DNA of 31,559 nt, from positions 1 through 31,559 of the forward strand of contig NZ_JBNPVX010000035.1 of the NCBI RefSeq assembly GCF_050434145.1, read 5' to 3'. The DNA is from JAISST01 sp050434145. GTDB lineage: Bacteria > Fusobacteriota > Fusobacteriia > Fusobacteriales > Fusobacteriaceae. How positions within the stretch are numbered: the stretch's first letter is position 1; the number at the start of each line of letters is the position of its first letter. The position numbers and the translations under genes were made by a program. Positions 1 through 7,797 of the stretch are shown piece after piece. The notes under the pieces were generated by a model, which saw nothing but the letters and a program-made list of their open reading frames with translations, was not told the DNA's origin and searched no databases.

Positions 1-1154
1 TCTTTTAAAATACCTATTCCTTTTTTTAATGCTTCTATTGGAATATTAAGAGGAGGTAAAAGACGGATTTTTTCTTTTGCAGTAAGTAATACTACTCCTT
101 TTTCCAAGCATTTGTTGAGTATTTCTTTGGCATCTTTAGTTATGGAAATTCCTAGCATCAATCCCATTCCATCTATTCCAGTTACATTTTTTGAAGTGCT
201 CAAAATTTCCTTTATCATTTGACCTTTTTCTTTTACTTCATCTAAAAATTTATCATCTAATCTAGATAATATACTATATGCTCCAGCAGCTATTACAGGA
301 TTTCCACCAAAAGTAGTAGCATGCATCCCATACCCTAACGTATTCTCACATTTCTCATCAAATATTACTGCTCCAAATGGCAAGCCTCCACCTATTCCTT
401 TGGCAGTAGTGACTACATTTGGCTTCAAATCAAATGCCATATATGCATATAAGTATCCAGTTCTCCCATTTCCTGTCTGCACTTCATCAATGATAAATAA
501 CAAATCTTTCTCTTTACAAATTCTTTCTATCTCTTTCATAAATTCTTTATTAAGAGGCAATACTCCACCCTCTCCTTGCACTACTTCTATCATTATTGCA
601 CATGTTTTAGATGAAATTTTGCTTCTCAAATCTTCAATATCATTTGCCTTTGCATATTTGAATCCTTCTAAAAATGGTCCAAAGTATTGATGAAATACAT
701 CTTGCCCAGTAGCAGTCAATGTAGCCATAGTACGACCATGAAAGCTATTTTCTAGTGTTATTATTTCATATCTACCTTCTCCATATTTATCATAGGAATA
801 TTTTCTTGCACATTTTATTGCGCCTTCATTGGCTTCTGCTCCACTATTGGCATAAAATACTTTCTTCATACCAGTTTTTTGACAAATTAATTCAGCTAAT
901 TTTGCTTGTGGAAGTGTATAGTATAAATTTGATGTGTGAGTCAAATTTTTTACTTGATTGATTATGGCCTTTGTCCACTCTTCATCACCAATTCCAAATG
1001 CATTAACTCCTATTCCACTAGAAAAATCTATATATTTATTTCCATCAAAATCATATAAATATGCTCCTTTTCCACTTTCAAATGCAACATCAAATCTATT
1101 GTAAGAGTTTAATACATAATTTTTATCTAATTCTTTTACATTATCAAAATTCAA
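1..1154 (-). CDS. argD: Acetylornithine aminotransferase (3' end cut off by window edge)
   Basis: PLP-dependent transaminase of arginine synthesis, converting N-acetylglutamate semialdehyde to N-acetylornithine in the cytoplasm. My translation gives 384 codons before the edge, so only a few C-terminal residues are missing. Visible class-III aminotransferase motifs, numbered from the TTG: NSGAEANE at 103-110 (PLP phosphate site), SFHGRT near 137-142, IIDEVQ with Asp223 (pyridine nitrogen), TTAKGIGGG with Lys252 (Schiff base), HATTFGGNP near 279-286. There is no ATG near the homology start. I chose the TTG at 1154 because a GGGGG Shine-Dalgarno run lies 7 nt upstream, inside the last codons of argB. 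Two bases separate it from the argB stop, so translation is probably coupled. Third gene of argC-argB-argD. Related aminotransferases (ornithine, succinylornithine) look alike; context decides. Confidence 0.93.
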   Translation of the reverse strand, partial: MNFDNVKELDKNYVLNSYNRFDVAFESGKGAYLYDFDGNKYIDFSSGIGVNAFGIGDEEWTKAIINQVKNLTHTSNLYYTLPQAKLAELICQKTGMKKVFYANSGAEANEGAIKCARKYSYDKYGEGRYEIITLENSFHGRTMATLTATGQDVFHQYFGPFLEGFKYAKANDIEDLRSKISSKTCAIMIEVVQGEGGVLPLNKEFMKEIERICKEKDLLFIIDEVQTGNGRTGYLYAYMAFDLKPNVVTTAKGIGGGLPFGAVIFDEKCENTLGYGMHATTFGGNPVIAAGAYSILSRLDDKFLDEVKEKGQMIKEILSTSKNVTGIDGMGLMLGISITKDAKEILNKCLEKGVVLLTAKEKIRLLPPLNIPIEALKKGIGILK

Positions 1155-1156
1155 TT

Positions 1157-2011
1157 TTATACCCCCTTAAACATTGTTCCAACACCAGCATTAGTCAAGA
1201 CTTCGATTAATATAGAATGTGGAAGTCTTCCATCAATTATAAATACCTTTTCTACACCTTGTCTTATTGCTTCTACACAAGAATCTATTTTTGGTATCAT
1301 TCCACCACTGATTATTCCTTCTTTTATCAATGCTTTCACTTCTGATACTTTTACTTCTGGTATCAATGATTTTTCATCTTTTACATCTCTCATTAATCCT
1401 TTGATATCTGTCATTGTAATAAGAGCTTTTGCTTTCAATGCTCCTGCAATTGCACTAGCTGCAGTATCAGCATTGATATTATAAACATTACCATCATCAT
1501 CACAAGCAATTGTTGATATTATTGGGATGTATCCTTTATCCATTATATCATATATTACTTGACTATTAATATTAGTTATATCTCCTACATTACCTAGCTC
1601 TTCATTCAATTTTTTTGCCATTATTAACTTCCCATCTACACCACTTAGCCCGATAGCTTTTCCACCAACACTTCCTATTAAATTTACTAAATCTTTATTG
1701 GTTTTTCCTGCTAATACCATTTGCACTATATCCATAGTTTCATCATCAGTAACACGAAGACCATTTAAAAATTTTGATTCTTTATTGGTTTTAGTAAGCA
1801 TTTGATTGATTTCTGGTCCACCACCATGTACTAACACTACTTTTATCCCAACTGTACTCAATAGTAAAATATCATTCATTACAAGCTTTTTTAACTTGAG
1901 ATCAGTCATAGCATTTCCACCATATTTGATAACTAGTATTTCACCTTGATATTCTTTTATGTATGGTAATACTTGTGTGATTATATTTGCTTGATTTTCA
2001 AATTCTTTCAT
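1157..2011 (-). CDS. argB: Acetylglutamate kinase
   Basis: Phosphorylates N-acetylglutamate with ATP, second step of arginine synthesis. 284 residues, normal for the amino-acid-kinase fold. Visible: VIKYGGNAM with Lys29 (ATP phosphates), VHGGGPEI at 61-68, GLRVTD with Arg86, GLSGVDG at 121-127, and INADTAASAIA in the second half. The N-terminal helix before Lys29 and the C-terminal stretch ending GVGTMF resemble the hexameric, arginine-inhibited enzymes such as that of Pseudomonas, so feedback inhibition by arginine is likely (inference). The ATG at 2011 has an excellent AAGGAGG ribosome binding site. Lies 98 nt after argC with no terminator seen between, so co-transcribed from the attenuated argC promoter. 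Confidence 0.95.
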   Translation of the reverse strand: MKEFENQANIITQVLPYIKEYQGEILVIKYGGNAMTDLKLKKLVMNDILLLSTVGIKVVLVHGGGPEINQMLTKTNKESKFLNGLRVTDDETMDIVQMVLAGKTNKDLVNLIGSVGGKAIGLSGVDGKLIMAKKLNEELGNVGDITNINSQVIYDIMDKGYIPIISTIACDDDGNVYNINADTAASAIAGALKAKALITMTDIKGLMRDVKDEKSLIPEVKVSEVKALIKEGIISGGMIPKIDSCVEAIRQGVEKVFIIDGRLPHSILIEVLTNAGVGTMFKGV

Positions 2012-2109
2012 TTTTTCCTCCTTATATAATATATTTTAGGTTGTTGCAAAACTATTTTATATCTTGCAAATTTGAGTTATTATCATCTCTTATATATATA
2101 ATTTTATTT

Positions 2110-3036
2110 CTAAAAATACAGACCTTTCTTTTCATCTATTCCTAATGCAATATTCATGCATTGTATCGCAGAACCACTTGCACCTTTCCCAAGATTATCA
2201 AATTGGGCACTAATGGTGAATCTTTCATCATTTCCTGCTATGAATAACTTTAGATAATCTTTTTCTGCTAAAGTATTGGAACCTAGCATACTTGGTTCTG
2301 ATCCCAACTCTACCACTTTTATAAAAGTGCTATATTTATATTGTTCTATAAATATTTCATAGATATCTTTCAATTTTAAATTATTTTTTTCATTTACAAT
2401 TCCTATTGTTACTAACATTCCAGCATAATAAGGTGCAACTATAGGTAGAAATATTGGGCTCTTGGTTAGTAACCCATGCTTTATTATTTCTGGCAAATGT
2501 TTGTGTTTTTGACTAAGTCCATACAATCTAGGAGCATCAAGCTCTTTATCATGAGGACTGTCATAATCTGCTATCATTGATTTTCCACCACCAGAATATC
2601 CAGTAAGTGATGTTATTGTAAGTGGATAATCTTTGGAAATTACATCATTTTTTATTAATGGATTGATTATTGATATAGCACCTGTTGCATGACAACCTGG
2701 ATTAGCTATTCTCTTATATGATTTTATTTTATTGCAATAATCATCAGATAATTCAGGTAATCCATATGCCCAGTTGTCATCACATCTAAATGCTGTAGAT
2801 GCATCTATGATTTTAGAATCAATATCATGTGCTAATTCTGCTATTTCTTTTGATGCAACATCTGGTAAACAGAGAAAAGTAATATCAGATTCTTTGATTT
2901 TTTTTAATCTTTCTTCTGTATTTTTCCTTAATTCATCACTGATATTTAAGATTTGGATGTCACTTCTATTTTGAAATCTCTCAGAAATTTTTAATCCTGT
3001 TGTTCCTTCTTTTCCATCAATAAAAACTTTGTACAT
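2110..3036 (-). CDS. argC: N-acetyl-gamma-glutamyl-phosphate reductase, short (type 2) form
   Basis: Reduces N-acetylglutamyl phosphate with NADPH to the semialdehyde. 308 residues, the shorter ArgC subtype; the E. coli form is about 334. Visible: an N-terminal nucleotide-binding strand (VFIDGKEGTTG, residues 4-14), catalytic Cys115 in NPGCHATG, GYSGGGK at 146-152, and the histidine motif KHKHLPEI with His178/His180. The ATG at 3036 has an AGGAGGT site 8 nt upstream. First structural gene of argCBD. It is preceded by a leader peptide with three Arg codons and a terminator hairpin, so expression probably rises when charged arginyl-tRNA is scarce. Family is clear; the subtype assignment rests on length and motif spacing. 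Confidence 0.93.
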   Translation of the reverse strand: MYKVFIDGKEGTTGLKISERFQNRSDIQILNISDELRKNTEERLKKIKESDITFLCLPDVASKEIAELAHDIDSKIIDASTAFRCDDNWAYGLPELSDDYCNKIKSYKRIANPGCHATGAISIINPLIKNDVISKDYPLTITSLTGYSGGGKSMIADYDSPHDKELDAPRLYGLSQKHKHLPEIIKHGLLTKSPIFLPIVAPYYAGMLVTIGIVNEKNNLKLKDIYEIFIEQYKYSTFIKVVELGSEPSMLGSNTLAEKDYLKLFIAGNDERFTISAQFDNLGKGASGSAIQCMNIALGIDEKKGLYF

Positions 3037-3099
3037 TTGTGAATACCTCCTGTTTTTGAATTATCATTATTAATATATTTATTTGTGATTGTTATTATT

Positions 3100-3146
3100 T
3101 TAATAAATAAAAAAGCATAATCTCACTTTTATAGAGACTATGCTTT
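3100..3146 (-). terminator. Intrinsic terminator (attenuator) before argC
   Basis: On the minus strand the arm at 3146-3134 (AAAGCATAGTCTC) pairs with the arm at 3124-3112 (GAGATTATGCTTT), 12 of 13 positions matched. The loop is 9 nt and a T-rich tail follows (TTTTTTATTTATT). It sits between the arginine-rich leader peptide and argC. A competing pairing is visible: the segment at 3199-3190 (CTTTTGAGAT), just past the leader stop codon, can pair with the 5' arm and loop of the terminator (3138-3126). This would be the antiterminator when a ribosome stalls early on the Arg codons. Pairing was done by eye; no energies computed. Confidence 0.82.
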
Positions 3147-3205
3147 GGCTTATAATTTAAAATAAAATATTAGGCAAGTTTAAAATGCTATCTCAAAAGA
3201 AAAGA

Positions 3206-3268
3206 TCAATCAAAAATATTAAATTGGAATTTTGTAATACTCCTTGACCTTAACCTTGTTAAAAACAC
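3206..3268 (-). CDS. Arginine attenuation leader peptide
   Basis: A 20-codon reading frame starting at GTG 3268 reads MFLTRLRSRSITKF and six more residues, then TGA. It holds three AGG arginine codons within five positions (R-L-R-S-R), striking in a genome that prefers AGA. An AGGAGGG site ends 6 nt before this GTG. An in-frame ATG at 3274 lies directly against the same site, too close to be the usual start, so I prefer GTG; either gives the same peptide body. The promoter is about 30 nt upstream and a terminator hairpin and argC are downstream. By analogy with his/trp/ilv leaders, stalling on Arg codons would free the antiterminator. I know of no described homologue. Confidence 0.78.
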   Translation of the reverse strand: MFLTRLRSRSITKFQFNIFD

Positions 3269-3298
3269 TTTCATCCCTCCTGTAAAATAATTTAAGTT

Positions 3299-3327
3299 AT
3301 TTTATACTATATAGTAAAAAAAAGCAA
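3299..3327 (-). promoter_or_regulatory. Probable promoter of the argCBD leader
   Basis: Minus-strand TTGCTT (3327-3322) and TAAAAT (3304-3299) are separated by 17 nt, a good sigma-70 match. An overlapping TATAAA (3306-3301) would give 15 nt spacing. Transcription would begin around 3292, about 10 nt before the leader peptide's ribosome binding site. I found no convincing ArgR box nearby. Confidence 0.6.
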
Positions 3328-3417
3328 TATTTTTTTTGAAATTTTTTCTTTATCTATTTAAAGTACCAATTTTGCTTTTAAAATAATTTTTTTAAATTAA
3401 AATCTAATATATGTTAC

Positions 3418-4365
3418 CTATATTTCTCCATATGCAATTAGAGGTTTATTCTCTTGTATTGACAAAGAAACTGTCTCATACATTATTATACAATCATATT
3501 CAGAATATATTATTTCCAATTCATTAGAAAAACAATCTTTTATTTTCCCAAGCACATTACCTTTTTTTACTATGTCGCCTGGTTCATAATATGGATACCA
3601 AAATCCATTGTGTCTTGAATCTATATAAGTAGCTTTTGCTATTTCCAATTGTTTATTTTGCTTTATTAGTTCGCATTGATTATAAATATCAAAAAATTTC
3701 AAAGTTATATAGACATCTTTTTTATCCGCTTCCACTAACTCTTTATTCCAAAATCCTCTTCCTCCCCTTTCTAATAAAAGACCTGGTACTCCTTGGATAA
3801 CTCCAGAGCTATACGCCCCTTTACTTGACCCAGACCTTACTCTTATTGGCACTGTCAAATATTGGGCTACTTCATGAGATAGATTAACTATATTTTCATC
3901 TCCCAAACCTGGGCAAAATACTAGTGGTATTATATTTTCATGCAAATCCCCACCATGCAAATCTAAGAAAAAATCTATATGTTTATATAAATAACTGGAG
4001 AAATTATATGCTACTCTTTCTGTCAACGTTCCTTTCTTATCTCCTGGGAACTTTCTATTAAGATTTTCTTTATCTTCTGGAAACACTGCTGGTATCTTCG
4101 CAAAAAATCCAGTATAATTCACTGGATGTAATATTATTATTTCTCCTATTACATTAGTCCACTCTATTTCCTTACTTAATTCCTGTGCTGCAACTATTCC
4201 TACATATTCACAAGAATGTATTCCTGAAGAAACACATATTTTTTTACCACTTTTAGGCCCTTTTATATACGTAAATGGTATTATATAATCACATTCTTCC
4301 AACTGCCAGTAACCACGGTATTTTCCTTGTGGTAATGCAATTATTTCATTAAATCTATAATTCAA
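3418..4365 (-). CDS. Zinc-dependent deacylase, AstE/aspartoacylase (M14-like) family
   Basis: Family members hydrolyse N-acyl amino acids or peptides with one zinc ion. 315 residues from the TTG at 4365. Metal-site motif GIHSCEYVG (His50, Glu53), a NLNRKFPGD segment near 102-110 holding the substrate Arg, and DLHGGD (His137) complete the HxxE...H zinc triad. I chose the TTG because GAGGTGG lies 5-6 nt upstream; a GTG 9 nt earlier (4374) lacks a site. The gene starts 14 nt after the stop of the ATPase gene and is the last gene of the importer operon. That suggests it processes an imported acylated or peptide-like ligand (inference). It could also supply N-acetylornithine deacetylation to the neighbouring arg genes, but nothing in the sequence proves this. 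Confidence 0.8.
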   Translation of the reverse strand: MNYRFNEIIALPQGKYRGYWQLEECDYIIPFTYIKGPKSGKKICVSSGIHSCEYVGIVAAQELSKEIEWTNVIGEIIILHPVNYTGFFAKIPAVFPEDKENLNRKFPGDKKGTLTERVAYNFSSYLYKHIDFFLDLHGGDLHENIIPLVFCPGLGDENIVNLSHEVAQYLTVPIRVRSGSSKGAYSSGVIQGVPGLLLERGGRGFWNKELVEADKKDVYITLKFFDIYNQCELIKQNKQLEIAKATYIDSRHNGFWYPYYEPGDIVKKGNVLGKIKDCFSNELEIIYSEYDCIIMYETVSLSIQENKPLIAYGEI

Positions 4366-4379
4366 CTTCTCCACCTCTT

Positions 4380-5174
4380 TTATATTTCCAAATCTAATAC
4401 TGATGACAATAATTTTTGTGCGTATTCATTTCTTACATTTCCCAAATCTTCTATTTTATCTATTTTCTCTACTATTTCTCCATTATAAAAAAATATTACC
4501 CTATTACACATATAAGTTACTGATGGGAGATCATGAGTAATAAAAATATATGAAAAATTATATTTATCTTTTAACTCTAATAGTAAGTCCATCACTTGAA
4601 CTTGTATTGATGCATCTAAAGAGCTGATCGCTTCATCAAGCAATATTATTTCAGGATCTGTTGCAATTGCTCTTGCAATACACACTCTTTGTAATTGACC
4701 ACCACTTAATTCATGGGGATATCTATAAATGAAACTTTCATCTAATCCTACTACTTCCAATAATTTTATTATTTCTGATTTTAAATTTATTGACTTTCCA
4801 TCTCTTTTGCTTTTCAACTGCAATGCTTCTCCAATAATACTTATTATTCTGAATCTTGGATTTACTGATGATGTGTAGTCTTGGAAAACCACACTGATTT
4901 TTTTCTTAATGGCTACTTTTTCCTCTTTAGTTAGACTAGAATAAATATTCTTTCCATCTATTAATACTGCACCATTATCTGGCTTCAGAATCCCTATTAA
5001 TGATTTTCCTAATGTGCTTTTACCACTTCCACTTTCTCCTATTATTCCCAGACATTCTCCTTTTATTAAATTAAGAGATACATTTTTAACTACCAATTGT
5101 CTTTCTTTTCCAAATATTTTCTTTTGACTTTCTTTTCTGAAACTTATATTTAAATTTCTAGCTTCTAACAACAT
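4380..5174 (-). CDS. nikE: ABC importer ATP-binding subunit, NikE/OppF type
   Basis: Second ATPase of the importer. Visible, in order: Walker A GESGSGKS, Q-loop VVFQDYTSSVNPRF, signature LSGGQLQRV, Walker B IILLDEAIS, and the switch His in FITHDLP. The frame is open to TTG 5201, but I place the start at the ATG at 5174 (MLLEARNLNISF). It has a GGTGG element about 8 nt upstream and matches where this family normally begins; this overlaps nikD by 17 nt. 264 residues, close to NikE (about 268). The Asp residue after the Q-loop is typical of the oligopeptide/nickel group. OppF/DppF cannot be excluded from sequence alone; the nik assignment rests on the partner subunits. Confidence 0.82.
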   Translation of the reverse strand: MLLEARNLNISFRKESQKKIFGKERQLVVKNVSLNLIKGECLGIIGESGSGKSTLGKSLIGILKPDNGAVLIDGKNIYSSLTKEEKVAIKKKISVVFQDYTSSVNPRFRIISIIGEALQLKSKRDGKSINLKSEIIKLLEVVGLDESFIYRYPHELSGGQLQRVCIARAIATDPEIILLDEAISSLDASIQVQVMDLLLELKDKYNFSYIFITHDLPSVTYMCNRVIFFYNGEIVEKIDKIEDLGNVRNEYAQKLLSSVLDLEI

Positions 5175-6000
5175 TGGATATTCCACCATTCCTATCGCCA
5201 ATTATCTTTTTATATTTATCTATTACAATTTTTTTCTTATTTATTAATAATTGAGTATGTACATCATCATTATTTTTCATTATCTCCTCTTTCGGCCCAC
5301 AAGAAACAATTTTTCCATTATTTAGTACTATAATATAATCTGCAATTTGGCTAATAACACCTAAATCATGAGAAATAAATAACATTCCTACTATATTTTT
5401 CTCTTTTATTCTTTTGAATTCCTTAACAATTTCATATTGTGTAATACTATCTATAGCTGTGGTTGGTTCATCTGCTATTAGAATATTAGTTTCCAAAGCC
5501 AATGCAAGTCCTATCATTATCCGTTGTAGCATTCCACCACTTAATTGATGTGGATACTTGCTTAATATTTCTTCAGTATTTTTCAAGTGTACTGATTCTA
5601 ATATTTCAAGAGCTTTTATTCTTAATTCTAATCTACTCAAATTAGTATGTTCTATCAGTGTTTCCTTTATTTGATAGCCTATTGTATACAATGGATCAAA
5701 GGATGTCATGGGACTTTGCATTACCATAGTTATTTCTTTCCCTCTCATTGCTCTTATTTTATCTTTTCCTTCTGTGAGAAGTTCTTTATTTTTATAAATG
5801 ATATTTCCATTTACTATAAAATTTTCATCTAGTAATCCCATTATTGCTTTACAAGTAAGACTTTTACCACTTCCTGATTCTCCTAATATTCCTATACATT
5901 GACCCATTCTCAAAGTGAAGGACAAGTCATCTATTAATATTTTTTCATTATATTTTTCTTTTATGGACACTGATAAATTTTTTACATTCAGTAATATCAT
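5158..6000 (-). CDS. nikD: ABC importer ATP-binding subunit, NikD/OppD type
   Basis: First ATPase of the importer, 280 residues. Walker A GESGSGKSLTC, Q-loop MVMQSPMTSFDPL, signature LSGGMLQRI, Walker B ILIADEPTT, and FISHDLG with the switch His. The SGGMLQRIMI stretch and SGSGKSLTC are close to the NikD subgroup as I remember it. The ATG at 6000 overlaps the end of nikC by four bases (ATGA) and has GGAGGC upstream. The 3' end overlaps nikE. NikD and NikE would form the cytoplasmic ATPase heterodimer driving NikBC. Confidence 0.83.
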   Translation of the reverse strand: MILLNVKNLSVSIKEKYNEKILIDDLSFTLRMGQCIGILGESGSGKSLTCKAIMGLLDENFIVNGNIIYKNKELLTEGKDKIRAMRGKEITMVMQSPMTSFDPLYTIGYQIKETLIEHTNLSRLELRIKALEILESVHLKNTEEILSKYPHQLSGGMLQRIMIGLALALETNILIADEPTTAIDSITQYEIVKEFKRIKEKNIVGMLFISHDLGVISQIADYIIVLNNGKIVSCGPKEEIMKNNDDVHTQLLINKKKIVIDKYKKIIGDRNGGISNVVRS

Positions 6001-6821
6001 GACTTAGCCTCCTTTGGATCAAGTATATCTCGTAATGCATCTCCTAACAAATTAAAAGATGCTACCACTATAATCAATGCAACTCCTGGAACTATCATTT
6101 GTGTTGGATTGCTAGTCAATACTTCTTTTGCCTCATTTAACATTGCCCCCCATTCTGGAATAGGTGCTTGTACTCCCAACCCCAAAAATGATAATGTAGA
6201 AATATTCAATATTGCCCATCCAATATCTAAAGTAGCAAGTATTATTATTTCCGATGATATACTGGGCAACAAATGCCTTATTAATATAAATTTTTCTCCA
6301 GTCCCTATACATCTAGAAAATAATATGAAATTTCTATCTGCATATTTTATTACATTACTTCTTATCATTCTTGCATACCATGCCCATTTTATCAGTACAT
6401 TGGCAATTATTACATTTCTTATATCAATTCCTAATAATGCTACTACTGCCAATATCATTATTTGACTTGGAAATGATAACATCACATCTACTAATCTCAT
6501 AATGATTTCATCTATTATTCCACGAAAATATCCTGCCAGTAATCCAAAGAAGGTACCTATCCCTAATGTACCTACCATAGTCAAAAATGACAGAAATAAC
6601 GTTGGTCTTATTCCATATATCATTCTTGATAATACACATCTTCCTAATTGGTCAGTTCCTAATGGATATTCTAACGAATATTTTGCAAATTTATTCATAA
6701 TATTCGTGTCATATGGGTCATGTGGTGCAATGTAATGAGCAAAAATTCCTATTAGTACCAAGAAAACTAGCAAAAATACTGTAGCTACTGCCATTTTATG
6801 TCTAAAAAATTTATTTAACAT
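5997..6821 (-). CDS. nikC: ABC importer permease, NikC type
   Basis: Inner-membrane permease of 274 residues with about six hydrophobic segments. It carries LGTDQLGRCVLSRMIYG at the family's conserved first periplasmic boundary, KWAWYARMIRS (closely matching NikC's HWAWYARMVRS), LATLDIGWAILN, the ATPase-coupling segment EWGAMLNEAK, and the terminal NLLGDALRDILDP. These specific matches favour NikC over DppC. The ATG at 6821 is fused to the nikB stop (TAATG), with AGAGGTG upstream, implying coupled translation and a 1:1 complex with NikB. Confidence 0.84.
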   Translation of the reverse strand: MLNKFFRHKMAVATVFLLVFLVLIGIFAHYIAPHDPYDTNIMNKFAKYSLEYPLGTDQLGRCVLSRMIYGIRPTLFLSFLTMVGTLGIGTFFGLLAGYFRGIIDEIIMRLVDVMLSFPSQIMILAVVALLGIDIRNVIIANVLIKWAWYARMIRSNVIKYADRNFILFSRCIGTGEKFILIRHLLPSISSEIIILATLDIGWAILNISTLSFLGLGVQAPIPEWGAMLNEAKEVLTSNPTQMIVPGVALIIVVASFNLLGDALRDILDPKEAKS

Positions 6822-7762
6822 TATGACACCTCTTTTATCAATCTTGGGTCAGATATAAATTGGATAATATCAAAAATTAGATTAAATATCACAAACATTA
6901 CTCCCACCATTAACACATAAGCTTGTATTACAGGATAATCTCTATTAAAAATAGACATGATACATAACCTTCCTATCCCAGGCCAAGCAAAAACATTTTC
7001 TACTACTATTGTTCCTGATATTAGTTGTGGAATACTCATTCCTATTGCAGTAACACACGAATGTAGTGAATTTTTTAATACATGTTTTATCAAAATATCT
7101 CTATTTTTCAATCCACGTGCTTTTTCATACATAACATAATCTTCTTTCATATTCTCTATCATATTATTCCTGATAAGTCTAATATATGTAGAAATGTATG
7201 TAAGAGAAATCGTGAAAGCTGGTAATATCATGTATTGGTATCCACCATAACCACTTGTGGGAAGAATATTCAATTTTATACTTACAACCCATATTAACAA
7301 TAATCCTACCCAGTATGTTGGCATTGCAGTAGACATAAATACAAGTCCTCTCATTATGTTATCAAATTTACTATTTTTATACACTGCACATATAAATCCT
7401 ATTGGAAAACTAGTAATCATAGCAAATACAAAGGACAAACCAGCTAACTTTAAAGTAGCTGGCATGCACCTTCCTATCTCATTTATTACTGTTCGTGTAG
7501 GATTTACATAGCTTACTCCTAAATCAAATCTTAAACACTTAACCAACCATCTAAAATATCTTACTAAATATGGAGCATTTAATCCTAACTCTTCTCTTAC
7601 TTGTTTTATAGCTTCTTCTGTAATAATTGGTGTTTGTCTCACTCTTAATGCCACTTCTGCTGGGTCTGAGGGTATTAAATTTATAAAGACAAAACATACA
7701 AAAGATATCATTAGTAATAGTGGTATGCAAAGTAAAATTCTTTTTATTATATAATTCTTCAT
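6821..7762 (-). CDS. nikB: ABC importer permease, NikB type
   Basis: Inner-membrane permease of 313 residues. It starts with the usual N-terminal membrane helix (YIIKRILLCIPLLLMISF), followed by LGLNAPYLVRYFRWL, a GYGGYQYMILPAF segment, the coupling region YEKARGLKNRDILIKH, and ENVFAWPGIGRL followed by IFNRDYPVIQ near the C terminus. The last two are near-identical in E. coli NikB as I recall it. The ATG has an AAGGTG site 7 nt upstream. It lies 35 nt after nikA and overlaps nikC by one base. Partner of NikC in the translocation pore. Confidence 0.85.
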   Translation of the reverse strand: MKNYIIKRILLCIPLLLMISFVCFVFINLIPSDPAEVALRVRQTPIITEEAIKQVREELGLNAPYLVRYFRWLVKCLRFDLGVSYVNPTRTVINEIGRCMPATLKLAGLSFVFAMITSFPIGFICAVYKNSKFDNIMRGLVFMSTAMPTYWVGLLLIWVVSIKLNILPTSGYGGYQYMILPAFTISLTYISTYIRLIRNNMIENMKEDYVMYEKARGLKNRDILIKHVLKNSLHSCVTAIGMSIPQLISGTIVVENVFAWPGIGRLCIMSIFNRDYPVIQAYVLMVGVMFVIFNLIFDIIQFISDPRLIKEVS

Positions 7763-7797
7763 GAAAACACCTTTTTATTATTAAATTTCAGTTTTTA

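Noticed and set aside
3206..3274. ATG at 3274 as start of the arginine leader peptide
   Set aside because: It directly abuts the AGGAGGG site, leaving about one base of spacing; the in-frame GTG six bases later has normal spacing. The peptide body is the same.
3037..3300. T-box riboswitch upstream of argC
   Set aside because: No T-box core (GGGTGGNACCGCG-like) or specifier stem is visible; the short Arg-rich leader peptide explains the hairpin better.
6109..6465. Plus-strand frames antisense to nikC, nikA and gldA
   Set aside because: They lie opposite well-supported genes and have the Ser/Ile/Leu composition of antisense shadows.
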